Assembly: GCA_030765055.1 (NCBI GenBank)
Contig: CM060953.1
Span: 100,231,201-100,295,200 of the forward strand
Reading direction: 5' to 3'
From: Mantis religiosa
Taxonomy: Eukaryota > Arthropoda > Insecta > Mantodea > Mantidae
DNA: 64,000 nt
Of the stretch, positions 34,000 to 44,674 are shown piece by piece (position 1 is the stretch's first letter; each line of letters begins with the position of its first letter). A program made the translations under genes and the position numbers. A model generated the notes under the pieces. The model was not told the DNA's origin, made no database searches, and saw only the letters and a program-made list of their open reading frames with translations.

Positions 34000-34148
34000 T
34001 TCAGAATAGGCATAATATGTTTACTTGGTTTATTAAAGCAAGTTCAATGACCTTTGAATATTTTGATAAAAAATCTGCAGAGTTTTAGTGTTTTGTGCTG
34101 TATCTTTACTTTTTTTCTAAATTTACAGAATGAGAATTATTATTTCTA

Positions 34149-36791
34149 TAGAATAGAATAGAATAATTTATTCGTCATAAACATTTACACTGGTTGGGCA
34201 AGAGCCCAGTAAAGAGATGACTCGTCAAGATTAACATTAGAAATACAAGAGAATATATCAAAAACAATTAAAGATAATATGTACAGTGATGCTTAAACAA
34301 TTATGTGCAAATGCAATCTTGTAGTTGCTACATTGGTCCTAGAGACTGTCTGCCATATATTCTCTTACTGAATAATATGCTTTTTCAGCAAGAGCCTTTT
34401 TTAATGTGTTTAGAAACTGGGTTTTATTTTTAATTTCTCTAAATTTTGGCGGTAATTTATTATATATTTTTATGCCTGCATAGAAAGGACTTTTTTCAAA
34501 TAATGTAAGTCTATGGGCCGGCACTTTCAGATATTTTTGTGTTCTGGTCCCATGAGTGTGTTCATTCTGTTTTATATAATAATTATCAAAATTTTCATAC
34601 ATGTATTTGGTTAATTCATAAATATACTGAGAAGGCAGAGTAAGTATATTTAATTTACGAAATAAGTTTCTACAGGAACTTCTGGAGCTAACCTGCATCA
34701 TAATACGGATAATCTTTTTTTGTAATTTAAATATTTTATCAAAACCCGTGGCTGCTCCCCAGAGTATGATACCATATGCCATTATGGAGTGGAAATAGCT
34801 ATAGTAAACAGCTTTTCTTGTTTGTATGTTAGTAATTTTTGATATGCAATGCATGTTGAAGCAAGCACTATTTAATCTTTTACTAAGATATTGAAAATGT
34901 TCTTCCCATCTTAGTTGTTCATTTATGTGTACACCTAAGATTTTGCATGTAGATGCAGAACTTACTGGGATGTTACTTGTATAATTTGTAGTATTTGTTT
35001 TTCTTGAATGTGTTTTAAATTGTATAAGTGCAGTTTTCTTCATATTCAGTTTTAAACCATTTTTATCGAACCAATTTTTTAGTGTGCTTAGTGTTTCTTT
35101 TGTATTCTGAATTAAATCAAATTGATTACCACCATGTAGAAGGATGGAAGTGTCATCCGCATACATTATTGCTTTAGCTTTAATATTGTTTGGGAGATCA
35201 TTTGTATATATTATATATAAAAGGGGTCCTAAGACGCTTCCTTGTGGAACACCAGATTTTAGTTGTTTCCAATTAGTTATAACAGTTTTTTCTCCATCGT
35301 CTAAGATTATTCGTTGCTTACGATTTTCCAAATAAGATTTGAACCAATTTAGCGAATTATTTTTTATGCCATAGTGTTCCAGTTTTTTTAACAAAATTTC
35401 ATGGATTACACAGTCGAATGCCTTTGAGTTATCACAGATTAACACTGATGTTTGTTGCTTTTCTTCTAATTTTTGGGAGATTTCATTTACAAGATTTATT
35501 AGAGCAGATATGGTGGAATGGTTTCTCCTAAAACCGTGTTGTGAGTCAGTCAGTTTGTTGAAGTGTTCTAGATAGAAAATTAATTGGGATTTTACTATTT
35601 TTTCAAATATTGTTGAGAACGTTGGAAGAATCGAGATGGGTCGAACATTTTTATATTCACAGATTCCACCTTTGTGAATGGGCGTCACATTGGCATATTT
35701 CATTCTATCCGGAAAAATGCCCATAGCTAGTGACTGATTTATTATATCTGTTAATGGTTCACATATTTGGTATTTAATTTCTTTTATAAGAAAGGGTGGA
35801 AGTTCATCCCAACCCATAGATGATTTAGATTTTAAGTTACTAATTTCTTTTACTATTTTATCTGGGGTTATGCTGGAAAATAAAAAAGGAGGTGTTAACC
35901 TCATATACTCAGTAGACAGTTTGTCTTCAGCCTCGCTTATTGAGGGAGGAACATCTCTAATTTGTTCACTAACATCTACAAAGAATTTATTTAATGATTC
36001 TGCATACAAGTTGGTGTTTATATTCTTCGGCATAGACGTGGGAAGATTTGATTTTACTATTTTGTTTAAACCTAATTCTCCTTTTACAATTTTCCATGTG
36101 GCTTTGCTTTTGTTGTTTGAATTTATTATGTAGTTGTCTATGGCCATTTGTTTAGCTTTTCTTATTACTTTTTTATAAATTTTATTGTATTTCTTATAGT
36201 AACTTATGATGAGTGGGTTGTCTGTTTTTTTATATTGTGTATATAATAATCTTTTGTTCACACTTGATACCCTTATTCCCGTTGTACACCAATTTAGTGA
36301 GTATTTTTTAATAATTTGTGTACAAGTAATTTTTGGAAAGCACTCATTTCGGTGATTTAGGAGTTCACGGAGAAAGTTATTATAATTTATATCTACTGAA
36401 TTTAGGGGACTTAAGGGCCAATATATATTTTTTAGTTTTTCTTTAAATGCATCTATATTTTCCCTACTATACACACGCTTGGTTATACATTTCCTTGGTT
36501 TATTGAGATTTTTCGTATCCGGTAGATTAATAATAACAATTTTATGGTCAGAGATCCCAGTTTCTAAGGTATGACAGTCCCCAGGGCCATATGTTTTATT
36601 AGTAATTATATGGTCTATGCTAGTGGATGAAAACATTGTGACCCTAGTTGGGTATCTGTGTTTGTGATTAAAACCATATCTCTGTACAATTTGTTCATAA
36701 TTTCTAGCAACACTTGAGCTCCCCTTGATTGTTTCATTTATCTTGAGTATGTCAATATTACAGTCTGTGGCTAATATTATTCTTTTTTTTT
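34149..36791 (-). mobile_element. CR1/Jockey-group LINE, 5' truncated, recent-looking
   Basis: A minus-strand LINE. The 3' end (34149-34190) is GACGAATAAATTATTCTATT and further TTCTA repeats, a typical pentamer-repeat tail. About 150 bp of 3' UTR precedes it. It is truncated within the endonuclease at about 36791, where Penelope-like sequence starts. The long open frame makes it the least decayed retroelement in the window. Confidence 0.85.
34339..36790 (-). CDS. LINE ORF2 protein, endonuclease C-terminus plus reverse transcriptase, open
   Basis: The frame is uninterrupted from the truncated end at about 36790 to the stop at 34339, around 815 codons. The first Met is at 36636 (765 residues), but homology continues upstream, so that Met is not the true start. 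The end of the endonuclease includes SIDHIITN and ISDHKIVIINL. RT motifs: SMGWDELPPFLIKEI, PIHKGGICEYKNVRPISILP, SQHGFRRNHSTISAL, LICDNSKAFDC, LKSGVPQGSVLGPLLYIIYT and MYADDTSIL. The tail has LNILTLPSQYIYEL and ends VREYMADSL. There is no RNase H. The usual D-x-SKAFD block reads CDNSKAFD. The N-terminal half of the endonuclease is missing, so it is probably inactive on its own. Confidence 0.85.
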
Positions 36792-36800
36792 CATTCTGTA

Positions 36801-37841
36801 GATATCACAAAAGCTTTTCCAAATTATTTCAAAGTGTGGTATCGCTATGTTGACGACATTTTTGCAATAGTACCTAAAAAACTCATACAAGATGGTCTTA
36901 AATTTTTGAATATACAAAATCTAGCTATAAAATTTACATTGGAAACAGAAGAGGATGGTGTGCTCCCCTTTTTGGACATCAAGATCAAAAAAATGAACAA
37001 CAAACTCACTTTTGGTATCTACAGGAAACCGACACACACAGATAATTACATTAAGAACAACAGTTTCAACCCAAAACAACACCAACATGCCATTTTCAAC
37101 AGTTTAATCTTTCGGATTATCAACTTTCCACTAAACAGAGAAGATTATCAAGAAGAATACATACACATAAAAAAAGTAGCTATATCCAACGGTTTCAAAC
37201 CAAATTTAATAGACAAAACTGTTAACAGACTCAACAAAGCTAAGGAAATAAAAGAAACCACCACCCTAGAACCTACAGGAGAAAAAGAGAAAAAACTTTT
37301 TAAAAAATTCACCTTCCACCCATCAGCCTATAACAAATTCCAAAAAATCTTCTCAAAACACAACATAACTCTTGCACCTCAAAACAGGTTTAATATCAGA
37401 AATTTGTTAAAAGGCCCTCCCAAAAATTCAATCACTACCAAAGAAAAACCAGGAATCTATGAGATCAAATGTGAAACTTGCCCTAAAATTTATATAGGAA
37501 AAACAAAAAGAAATATTAACATCAGAACTAAAGAACATATGAGAAACATTAAAAATGGTGAAACAGAAAAATCAGCAGTGGCTTTTCATTTTTTGAATAC
37601 TAGACATGACATCAATTTGGAAACATCTCTAATAAAATACATTAATCACCCCATAGACCTTTCCATATGGGAAAAAATCTTCATTAACAAAAATCGTCAT
37701 AGAGTCATGAATTTTGAAACTCCACCACCGGACATCTTTGACAAGTACATCACGCCATCTATTGACAATACGGAGAAAGAAGAAACCACTACAACTTGCA
37801 CTAGTCGAGTATCAGCTGGGGATAGGAGCAAGAGCTCTTGA
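36801..37841 (+). CDS. PLE-a reverse transcriptase (C-terminal part) and GIY-YIG endonuclease
   Basis: Open to the TGA at 37839-37841. It begins FPNYFKVW, then the catalytic YVDDIFAIVPK (about 36840), LPFLDIKIKK and YRKPTHTDNYI, which are Penelope RT thumb landmarks. A Lys-rich linker follows. The endonuclease is at about 37450-37640: PGIYEIKCETCPKIYIGKTK (GIY...YIG), the Arg of NIRTKEH, and the Glu/Asn region EKSAVAFHFLNTRHDIN. It lacks the N-terminal RT half. The nuclease would nick target DNA for primed reverse transcription. There is no true start codon. Confidence 0.82.
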   Translation, partial: DITKAFPNYFKVWYRYVDDIFAIVPKKLIQDGLKFLNIQNLAIKFTLETEEDGVLPFLDIKIKKMNNKLTFGIYRKPTHTDNYIKNNSFNPKQHQHAIFNSLIFRIINFPLNREDYQEEYIHIKKVAISNGFKPNLIDKTVNRLNKAKEIKETTTLEPTGEKEKKLFKKFTFHPSAYNKFQKIFSKHNITLAPQNRFNIRNLLKGPPKNSITTKEKPGIYEIKCETCPKIYIGKTKRNINIRTKEHMRNIKNGETEKSAVAFHFLNTRHDINLETSLIKYINHPIDLSIWEKIFINKNRHRVMNFETPPPDIFDKYITPSIDNTEKEETTTTCTSRVSAGDRSKSS

Positions 37842-37856
37842 AACATGTCCTGTGAA
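37810..37856 (+). ncRNA. Hammerhead-ribozyme-like motif in PLE-a (degenerate)
   Basis: CTGGGGA (37816-37822; consensus CTGANGA with A and N positions changed) is followed by a stem AGGAGC/GCTCTT, then GAAAC (37840-37844) and ATGTC. The GAAACATGTC end matches the minimal helix III plus GUC cleavage triplet seen in other PLE copies. The changed core would probably inactivate it. Confidence 0.45.
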
Positions 37857-37960
37857 TAAACAGTGTGAGTGAAGCAATGTGTCAATATATTCTCGATTCA
37901 ATTTTGTACTAGTTTGTGCTTCACTGTCCCTACGCTTCTTTCAAGTTTATACTTTGAGTA

Positions 37961-38501
37961 GATTTTGAATCTTTATTAGTGATTCTAATACTTAGTTTTG
38001 TTACACTACTCTCGTCAATTAAGGTTTTTTCTATTTTGTTTATTTGTTAAAGGCAATCAGTTACCCTGCTCAAGACCAAACCAAAGGTTTTACTTCCATT
38101 TCTCTTAAAGTGAAGATTAACCTAACCAGTATAACAATCATGAATCCAAAGTAGTTGGTTGGTATCTGAAGTTAAGCAGTTGGCAGTGAAGCCATTTGAT
38201 CTCTTGCGTTCTAGTATTTTGAGTTATGTAGGCATTTTGACTGAAGGTTGAGCACCATTATGAATATCCCACTTTTTTCCTTGAAAGAAGGTCCCTGCCG
38301 GGAAATCTGAATGGGGGACTTTTACTTCTAGAACATTTTTTTCCTAGGAGACAACATATTATCTGGAGTGTTTTTGTTTAACTTTTTTATAACCATTTGA
38401 AATTGGGCACCATAAACATTGGTTACATCACCCTAAGTTTAGAAGGGTATGAACAGGAAAGAAAATGAAATGATCCCCTAGGTATCAAATACTCTTAATA
38501 C
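37961..38501. other. Unassigned sequence
   Basis: No coding motif, RNA gene or repeat was recognised between PLE-a and the Gypsy-4 LTR. Confidence 0.45.
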
Positions 38502-38679
38502 TGTGACTTTGTGGGTCTGTAGGATTAAAAGTCCAATTTGCAGAAATTCAAATGTTCTTTATTTCCGTAGAAATACACTCTGTTGTCGAGATTCAACTGT
38601 ATTGGAACACCACAGTGAAGCGAAAAATTATTAAATTTTAGATGAGTCGCATTTTTTACACATCTGCTTCACTTTCGTA

Positions 38680-38730
38680 CCTATTTTGAGGACATGTTTC
38701 GCAAATCTTCGTTTGCATCTACGGCTCTTG
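38680..38730 (-). ncRNA. Hammerhead-like motif, left arm of PLE-b (degenerate)
   Basis: The minus strand has CCGTAGA in the CTGANGA position, a stem GCAAA/TTTGC, then GAAACATGTCC. The 3' core and stem II fit; the 5' core has two substitutions. It is mirrored at 39125-39175. Confidence 0.4.
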
Positions 38731-39124
38731 TGCGACTGACGCTAGATCCAGCGGTGTGGGTAATTCTGGGGTTGTTGCTGCCATCTGTTGATTTAGTGAT
38801 GAACTGAAATGTGGGATTCTCTTCTAGCGGGATTTCAAAGTTCATTAGTTGGTTTTTATGTTTTTCTATGTATATCCTCTCCCATATGACGAGTTCACTA
38901 TGTTTTTGTACGTATTTTAGTAATTCTGTGCTATCTTCAATTTTATGATTTTCAGGGAGAGGATATACATATGGGAGAGGATATACATAGAAAAACATAA
39001 AAACCAACTAATGAACTTTGAAATCCCGCTAGAAGAGAATCCCACATTTCAGTTCATCACTAAATCAACAGATGGCAGCAACAACCCCAGAATTACCCAC
39101 ACCGCTGGATCTAGCGTCAGTCGC

Positions 39125-39175
39125 ACAAGAGCCGTAGATGCAAACGAAGATTTGCGAAACATGTCCTCAAAATAG
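39125..39175 (+). ncRNA. Hammerhead-like motif, right arm of PLE-b (degenerate)
   Basis: CCGTAGA (39132-39138), stem GCAAA/TTTGC, GAAAC (39156-39160) and ATGTC. It is the mirror copy of 38680-38730. Confidence 0.4.
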
Positions 39176-39451
39176 GTACGAAAGTGAAGCAGATGTGTAA
39201 AAAATGCGACTCATCTAAAATTTAATACACTCTGTTGTATTCTTACATCACATGACATACACAATCACAATCTACCAAGGCCGATGACCACAACAAAGAG
39301 CTTACTCAATTTTTCTGTTTACAACACTCCTGTTACATTTGTTTATGACTGACTCTTGGCGAATTGTCGCTTCCTTAAATACCTCATTGATAATTTGAGA
39401 CTGTTCTGTAACAATCACTAAATATTTCTGGAACAAACAAGAAATCGAATT

Positions 39452-39655
39452 AACTTTAAAGAGAGTCGATTAAAGACACTAGACAACACTTACTTTTAAA
39501 TTTTTCCGGAACATGTTTCTGAGGCTTTGCCTCTATCATCGGCCGGCTCTCGAGTCCGGAAAAATTTAAAAGTAAGTGTTGTCTAGTGTCTTTAATCGAC
39601 TCTCTTTAAAGTTAATTTATCATAACAACACTGTTTTCAACACTTCCAAGAAAGG
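39452..39655. mobile_element. PLE-c: 204-bp palindromic Penelope-derived insertion with 12-bp TSD
   Basis: AAGAAATCGAAT flanks it (39440-39451 and 39656-39667). Arms of about 62 bp (around 39450-39510 and 39555-39617) are essentially perfect reverse complements, and the central 45 bases contain a hammerhead core. The trailing sequence (39618-39655, AACAACACTGTTTTCAACAC) recurs at 50112 in PLE-d, tying it to the PLE family. Confidence 0.8.
39506..39560 (-). ncRNA. Hammerhead ribozyme candidate in PLE-c
   Basis: On the minus strand: helix I strand CCGG (39543-39546), core CCGATGA (39536-39542; U to C relative to CUGANGA), stem II GAGGC/GCCTC with an AAA loop, core GAAAC (39515-39519), AT-GTT, then the helix I partner CCGG (39506-39509). 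The self-complementary ACATGT suggests the very short helix III known from PLE hammerheads. All helices can form. The one core substitution and the GUU triplet make activity uncertain. Confidence 0.62.
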
Positions 39656-39843
39656 AAGAAATCGAATGTTTTATAAAACAATCAAGACGTCACCAGAATG
39701 TTCCAATTACCTCACTTATCTGTGTCGGTAAGTCTTTTATCTCGTTCTATCTTTAGCTGTTTTTGCAGGCTCTTTATCTCTGTGATACACTATCCGTCTG
39801 TTATTGCTCCCTGTGCCGAATCTTTATGCGCAATGCCGCAACA

Positions 39844-40723
39844 CTGCTCCCTCTTCAAGGCTGGTCATCCCGAACAGCACCATCGTAGCGGGCCAGACGA
39901 TCCAGGTGTACCACCAACATCTTCCCTCGGGGCACCTTCTGGATGCGGTAGATCATGTCGTTAATCCTCATCACCACCTGGTATGGTTCTTGCCATGGCT
40001 GTTGAAGTTTTGGGCATTGCCCCTTGGTCCAGATAGGGCAGTACAACCACACCAGGTCACCTTGCTGGAACCCTTGACTTTGGCTTGCCTGTCGTATCGG
40101 GTCTTCATGCGGTTGCTCGCCTTCTGGATGTTCTGACGACCCATCTCATGCATGTCATGGAGATGGTCCACCAGGTTCTCCACATACCTAGTTGCTGGCT
40201 GTATTGCATCCGGGGGGCTCCCAAAGGCCAGGTCACAAAGGAGGCATAACTCTCAAGCTGGCTGGCGTCATTCCAGTGATGTCGTGTGTTGACAAGCGGT
40301 AGGCCAGCGAGAACAGTGGCACCTTGACGTCCCAGTCTCACTGATGGCTGGCCATGACCTTCCTCAGGTGTTCTAAGGTCTTGATGTACTTTTTGACCAT
40401 GCCATCCGACTGGGGATGTAGAGATGTTGTGCGGGTCTTGTTCACCCCAAGTCTTTCCAGTGCCTTCTTCATCAGATTGGACTCAATATTGGTGCCCTGG
40501 TCACCGTGGAACTCTAACGGCACCCCAAATCGGCAGAACACTTTCTCCACGAGGCAGTTTGTGATTGTCTTTGCCTCCTGGTTCGGGATGGCATACACCT
40601 CTAGCCACTTGGTGAAGTAGTCCACGACCACCATCAGGTACTTGTTGCCTCGGTCGGACTCTGGGAATGGTCCAGCTATGTCGACCAGCGATCCTTTCGA
40701 ATGGCACTCCAACATTGTACTGT
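39844..40723 (-). pseudogene. pol: Gypsy-4 integrase
   Basis: The core is open in the minus frame 40338-40715: DIAGPFPESDRGNKYLMVVV, DYFTKWLEVYAIPNQEAKTI, GDQGTNIESNLMKKALERLG and LHPQSDGMVKKYIKTLEHLR. After frame slips, the C-terminal module (39855-40052) carries LQQPWQEPYQVVMRINDMIY and GKMLVVHLDRLARYDGAVRD. It begins near CAGTACAATG at 40723. Confidence 0.8.
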
Positions 40724-41199
40724 CTAGCTGAATTTTTTAAAATTTCTGAAACTGCAAAAGAATTTTATAAAGATGTACGAGAAAATACTAATAAATGTTA
40801 AAGCTTACATATTCATATTGTTTGAAATTTCTTTGTATGTATTCAATATGATTGTTATGTAAATAAAACAAAAAAAATTATACTGTTACTGTGAAATTAG
40901 CATACTTAGTTACTAAGTTTATACCCAATATAATAATCCTTATAAACATTAATATGTTGGTTGTATAATACTTTATGTATTGTGAAAATGTGAAAATAAA
41001 TATAAAATACTCACGTAGTAAAGTTAATCAGCATCTATCAGTTTTTGAAAAAAAAAAAAAAAATGCATTTTCAAACCTCAAATTTGCACTAGTTAAACTA
41101 TGCTATTTGTTGCTTTTCACATTCAATGAGACAGTTTCAGGAAGGAGAATTCAATGATTAATGCATGTGCCGTGCTAACCAATTATTATTGCGAATAAA
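40724..41199. other. Unassigned AT-rich sequence
   Basis: Includes an A14-type run at about 41048. No genes or structured repeats were recognised. Confidence 0.45.
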
Positions 41200-41889
41200 T
41201 AGAAAAAAACTGTTCTTCTCAGAGCATTTTGTGCATCTATCAAGTTTAGTAAACGTGCTCCTCAGTTGGCATTAATGGTCATGCCCTTTCACATACAATG
41301 CTGTGTGAACAACTCCTTCGCAGTTGAATAAAACAGTGGTCATGACCTTCCCTGCTCATGGCATAACTTTGTATTTATTCTGCACAAGTGAGGATTATGT
41401 CTCCATTTCCTATATCCCCTCTTTGTTTTAGATGTGAAATTATGCACTCATATCTCATCACTTGTAATGATGCAGCTTCAACAGTGTAATGCTGAATGAA
41501 GTTCTGAGAAGCCATAAACCTTGCTTGGTTCTTTTGTGCAGGTGTCAGTGATCATAGAACCAAAGTTGAGCATATTTCATATGCTGCAAATGGTCTGATA
41601 TGATGGAGTGAGCATTGCCTCTTGAGATACTAAACACTACAATTTCTGGGATATTCGCTGTGTGATTGCTGCAGATCATTTCATCAACTTCCTGAAATAT
41701 GTCTTCGGTGGTTCTTGTTGATGACCTTCCTTCTCAATTGGCATCACCTACAACTGTACAGTCTTTTCAGATTGTTTACATAATTTCACAGTTGCTAGGT
41801 GCAACATTGTTTTGGGTCCATACACCAAATTTCGCATTGAATTGTTGTGCAATTCAGACCTTTTGCCTACAAGAATCACACAGTTCCTT
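41200..41889 (-). pseudogene. mariner-family transposase relic
   Basis: Minus-strand translation with several frame slips gives QFNAKFGVWTQN, then RSSTRTTEDIFQEVDEMI (helix-turn-helix region), FMASQNFIQHYTVE, a degenerate 'TGDETW' (TSDEIRVHNFTSKTKRG) and AGKVMTTVLF-NCEGVVHT-type sequence, then KGMTINA. These are mariner landmarks in order. It is too decayed for terminal repeats. A SINE is inserted into its N-terminal side. Confidence 0.7.
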
Positions 41890-41899
41890 GTACTTCAAC

Positions 41900-42141
41900 T
41901 CTTTCTTTTTTTAAATGTATGTCCTCCAATGTTAAGTCATTGGATGATGAATGGAATGGGTGAAATGATGCTCAATGAGGCCAGGGTCCATAGAGCTTAG
42001 AGTTACCCAGTATTTTTCTTTCAGGATAAGGCAAAACCCTGGTAAAAACCTTATCCAGGTAACTCACCCTGACTGAGATTCGATCTCGGGACCTCTTGAA
42101 CATGAGGCAGACACGCTACCATCTACACTACCAAGGCAGGC
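41900..42141 (-). mobile_element. tRNA-derived SINE, 242 bp, minus strand
   Basis: GTACTTCAAC flanks it at 41890-41899 and 42142-42151. Read on the minus strand, the head has an A box (TAGTGTAGATGGTAGCG) and a B box within GAGATCGAATCTC, the internal pol III promoter of a tRNA. A body and an AAAAAAAGAAAGA tail follow at the 41900 end. It inserted into the mariner relic. Confidence 0.85.
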
Positions 42142-42344
42142 GTACTTCAACCTTTAAGTTTTGAAGTATGTTTCCAGCTTACATGTTATTTCAATCTCTT
42201 ACTTTCATGCACCTCTTGCCAGTACCACAGTATAACATTCTCTGCAGGAAACAGTGCACGTTAACTCTATTCTGATATTACACTGCTCTTGTTCATGATA
42301 TTCTTGACACTTGACAACATGTATAATTTACTTCCTTAATGCTC

Positions 42345-42348
<4 letters not shown>

Positions 42349-42391
<43 letters not shown>
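42349..42391. repeat. (TA)n microsatellite
   Basis: About 21 TA units. Confidence 0.9.
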
Positions 42392-42395
<4 letters not shown>

Positions 42396-44599
42396 GGTTT
42401 TCTTTTCATAATTTGCCCATTACTCCATTAAGTGCATCTATGTATCTCGGATCCTCATCTCTATGCTGAAGTATCTCAATGATACAGAAAGTAGCTCTTG
42501 GAGATGTTTGCTTCCTGGTGATTACTGGACGTTTAGTTCCTCCGTGATGTCTGGCTGCATGTGGTTCTAATCTTTGTACCCATGTGTACTATTACGATGT
42601 CTGGTCATTATTATCTTACAGGTTCTTCTCAGAATGTGGATTTGAGCACTGAATGACAAACTGTTATTTCATTGTCATTGATGAACTTATGGGTAATGAC
42701 GAAAGACCCAAAGCTATTTTTCTTATACCATTTATATTTATTCCTTTCGTGGGAGTCAAGCTCAATTCCTTTGTCTTCTTCTGCAACTACCTAACTCATC
42801 GAATCAGTGATACTATTAAAAAATGTAATGTGAATCAGGAAAACACAACTCCAAATGGAAATGTAAAATATCTTTTTATGAAAGGAAATATTAATTATGT
42901 ATATTGATATCTGTGAGTTAATACATAAATATTTTAAGTATGGTATGTGTTAAAGTGGAAATAAATAAAGTCATTACTAACAAATGATAGAGGGTGAAGA
43001 AAGTTATGTGAATATAACACATCAGATTTTCCCTTTTGGTTTCTGCTGTACACAAGTTTTCGGCAATCACAAAGATTGGGAGAAGAAATAACGATAATGG
43101 CAGACCTGTAAGATAAGATAATTAGAAGGAGTGTAGTGCCACATCATTTGCATGATGTTGGAAGAATGTAGTCGGTAATGTATGTACATGACATAATGAA
43201 TTGGGGTAACTTCTGGTAAAGTCTGTCTACTCAACGCAAGTGCACGGTGGCCGCTTTCTTTGAGGAACTCTCATAATCGTTTTTCAACATGGACCTTCCT
43301 CCTGACGGTCCTCTCTACAAGGTTGCAACAGTTTAACATCACCGTCTTGCACCTAATGGAACAGAATAACTGGAAGTTGGAACTTTGGCAACTGAGACTC
43401 CACGCGGAGTAGACATGCAACTGTCATTTTCAGAAAATCGGGGTTGCTATTGGTCCCCAATGTCAGTGTTCCATTTCTGAAGTGTGGAGATAGATTTATG
43501 ATGGTCATTAGTGGGCGGAAAGGTCAGGTCCTTCGAGGTCCCTTTGAGTGGGAACTGCACACACGTTAAAAAAACAGACTTTAATGCATGTGTGTTGATT
43601 ATGTAGGTACAATAAATGAGAATCCCTTCATATTGTGATGTAACAACCTAAATAATTCATGCACCTCATAATCTGAAATAAGTATTAAATCATAAGCTCA
43701 CATAGTTGTGCTGCAAGTACTTTAAAATGGGAACATATTCCTGTGTATACAGATATGAAACAAATACAAGGTTTCGCTATACAGGCATAATCCACATAAC
43801 CTGAAATAACCATGAAATCATAAGCTCACAAAATTATGCAGTAGGTTGATATAACCTTAAAATGTGAATATATTTTCTAATGTGCATTTATGAAGCAAAT
43901 ACAAAGCCCTATAATGGAGTTAAATGTGGCAATTTGTAACATATCTTTTGCAAATGTTTCACTTTCTCCTTTATTTATGTTCCGGCTGAAATTACATTTC
44001 AGTTTTACTTCCAGTCCTCTTTATTAGCATTACACTTTACATGGTGCTTCAGTTCTATTACCTGTTCTCTGATTCATAATTGCGTAACTCCTAATCCACT
44101 AAAGGGATATGGTTAATTCCATCATGCAAAGTTTGTTTGTTTTTGTGCCATTTTAGCCTATATTTAGCAACATTACCAAAATTTGTTTCATGCACAGTTC
44201 AGTATTTCAGTTTAGAAGTTAGTAACCTCTGATATAACTCTTAAATACATTGCCTTTTCTGCCTTTAAACTAATGATGGTTAACTACATTTGTTGACAAG
44301 TTGCTAGTTAATTTGGGTCATGGCACAATATAGACAATTTCTACCTTGGGCAAGTGTATTTAAGTTTCCATTTGTCGGTTTAAAACTGTAAAGAAAATTG
44401 AGGTCTTTTAATATGTTATTGGAATGAGTAATTTTATTCGAGCATGTGTAAAATGCTCATTTAAGAAAATTATCTATTTGACATTGAATACATTATCTAA
44501 GTGGGAGTTTGTCTTTGATATAAACAATTTGAGTGCTTCGCCAGCAATGGTAGAGGAAGACTATGTTCATGAATTGCTCCAGTGTGTAGAGGGAGAATA
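42392..44599. other. Mostly unassigned sequence with a degenerate tandem duplication
   Basis: No gene motif found; an 84-codon frame at 42653-42907 lacks recognisable features. Around 43655-43775 and 43795-43910 two diverged copies of a segment of about 120-130 bp lie in tandem, sharing ATCATAAGCTCACA and GAA(A/G)CAAATACAA blocks. Confidence 0.45.
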
Positions 44600-44674
44600 T
44601 AGTGGATATTACAGTGTATAGAGCTAGAATTGGGCAGTTTAGAAGAGCAAAATTTGTGAACTCAAAAGATAATT

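Larger units (their letters stand above)
36793..37960 (+). mobile_element. Penelope-like element (PLE-a), 5' truncated
   Basis: It starts inside the RT directly against the truncated LINE, and it contains the RT palm, linker, GIY-YIG endonuclease and a 3' region with a hammerhead-like motif. The 3' sequence (TGTGAGTGAAGCA and GTGCTTCACTGTCCCTAC) recurs at 50460-50560 in PLE-d. No target duplication was identified. Confidence 0.82.
38587..39223. mobile_element. PLE-b: palindromic Penelope-like insertion with 15-bp TSD
   Basis: AATACACTCTGTTGT flanks the insert (38572-38586 and 39224-39238). Inside, arms 38630-38887 and 38970-39226 are near-perfect reverse complements around an 82-bp spacer. 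The right arm runs two or three bases into the duplication. Each arm encodes the end of a PLE endonuclease (RIYIEKHKNQLMNFEIPLEE, then THTAGSSVSRTRAVDANEDL) and the GAAACATGTCC motif. The 3' ends of two half-elements therefore point outward. The minus reading is 38681-39007 and the plus reading 38945-39175. Confidence 0.85.
38502..39843 (-). repeat. Gypsy-4 3' LTR carrying two PLE insertions
   Basis: In gene orientation it starts TGTTGCGGCATTGC at 39843 and ends CAAAGTCACA at 38502. Removing 38587-39238 and 39452-39667 (each insert plus one duplication copy) leaves about 475 bp. That colinearly matches the Gypsy-3 LTR, for example CCAGAAATATTTAGTGATTG and ACAGAACAGTCT. Confidence 0.8.
38502..40723 (-). 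mobile_element. Gypsy-4: 3' half of a Ty3/Gypsy element, minus strand
   Basis: Integrase (40723 to 39844) is followed by a 3' LTR (39843 to 38502). The LTR has been expanded by two Penelope-like insertions. The element is cut at 40723 inside integrase, and its 5' two-thirds are absent. Confidence 0.83.

Noticed and set aside
42653..42907. 84-codon open frame with hydrophobic stretch
   Set aside because: No splice context, conservation cue or known motif; length is expected by chance in AT-rich DNA.
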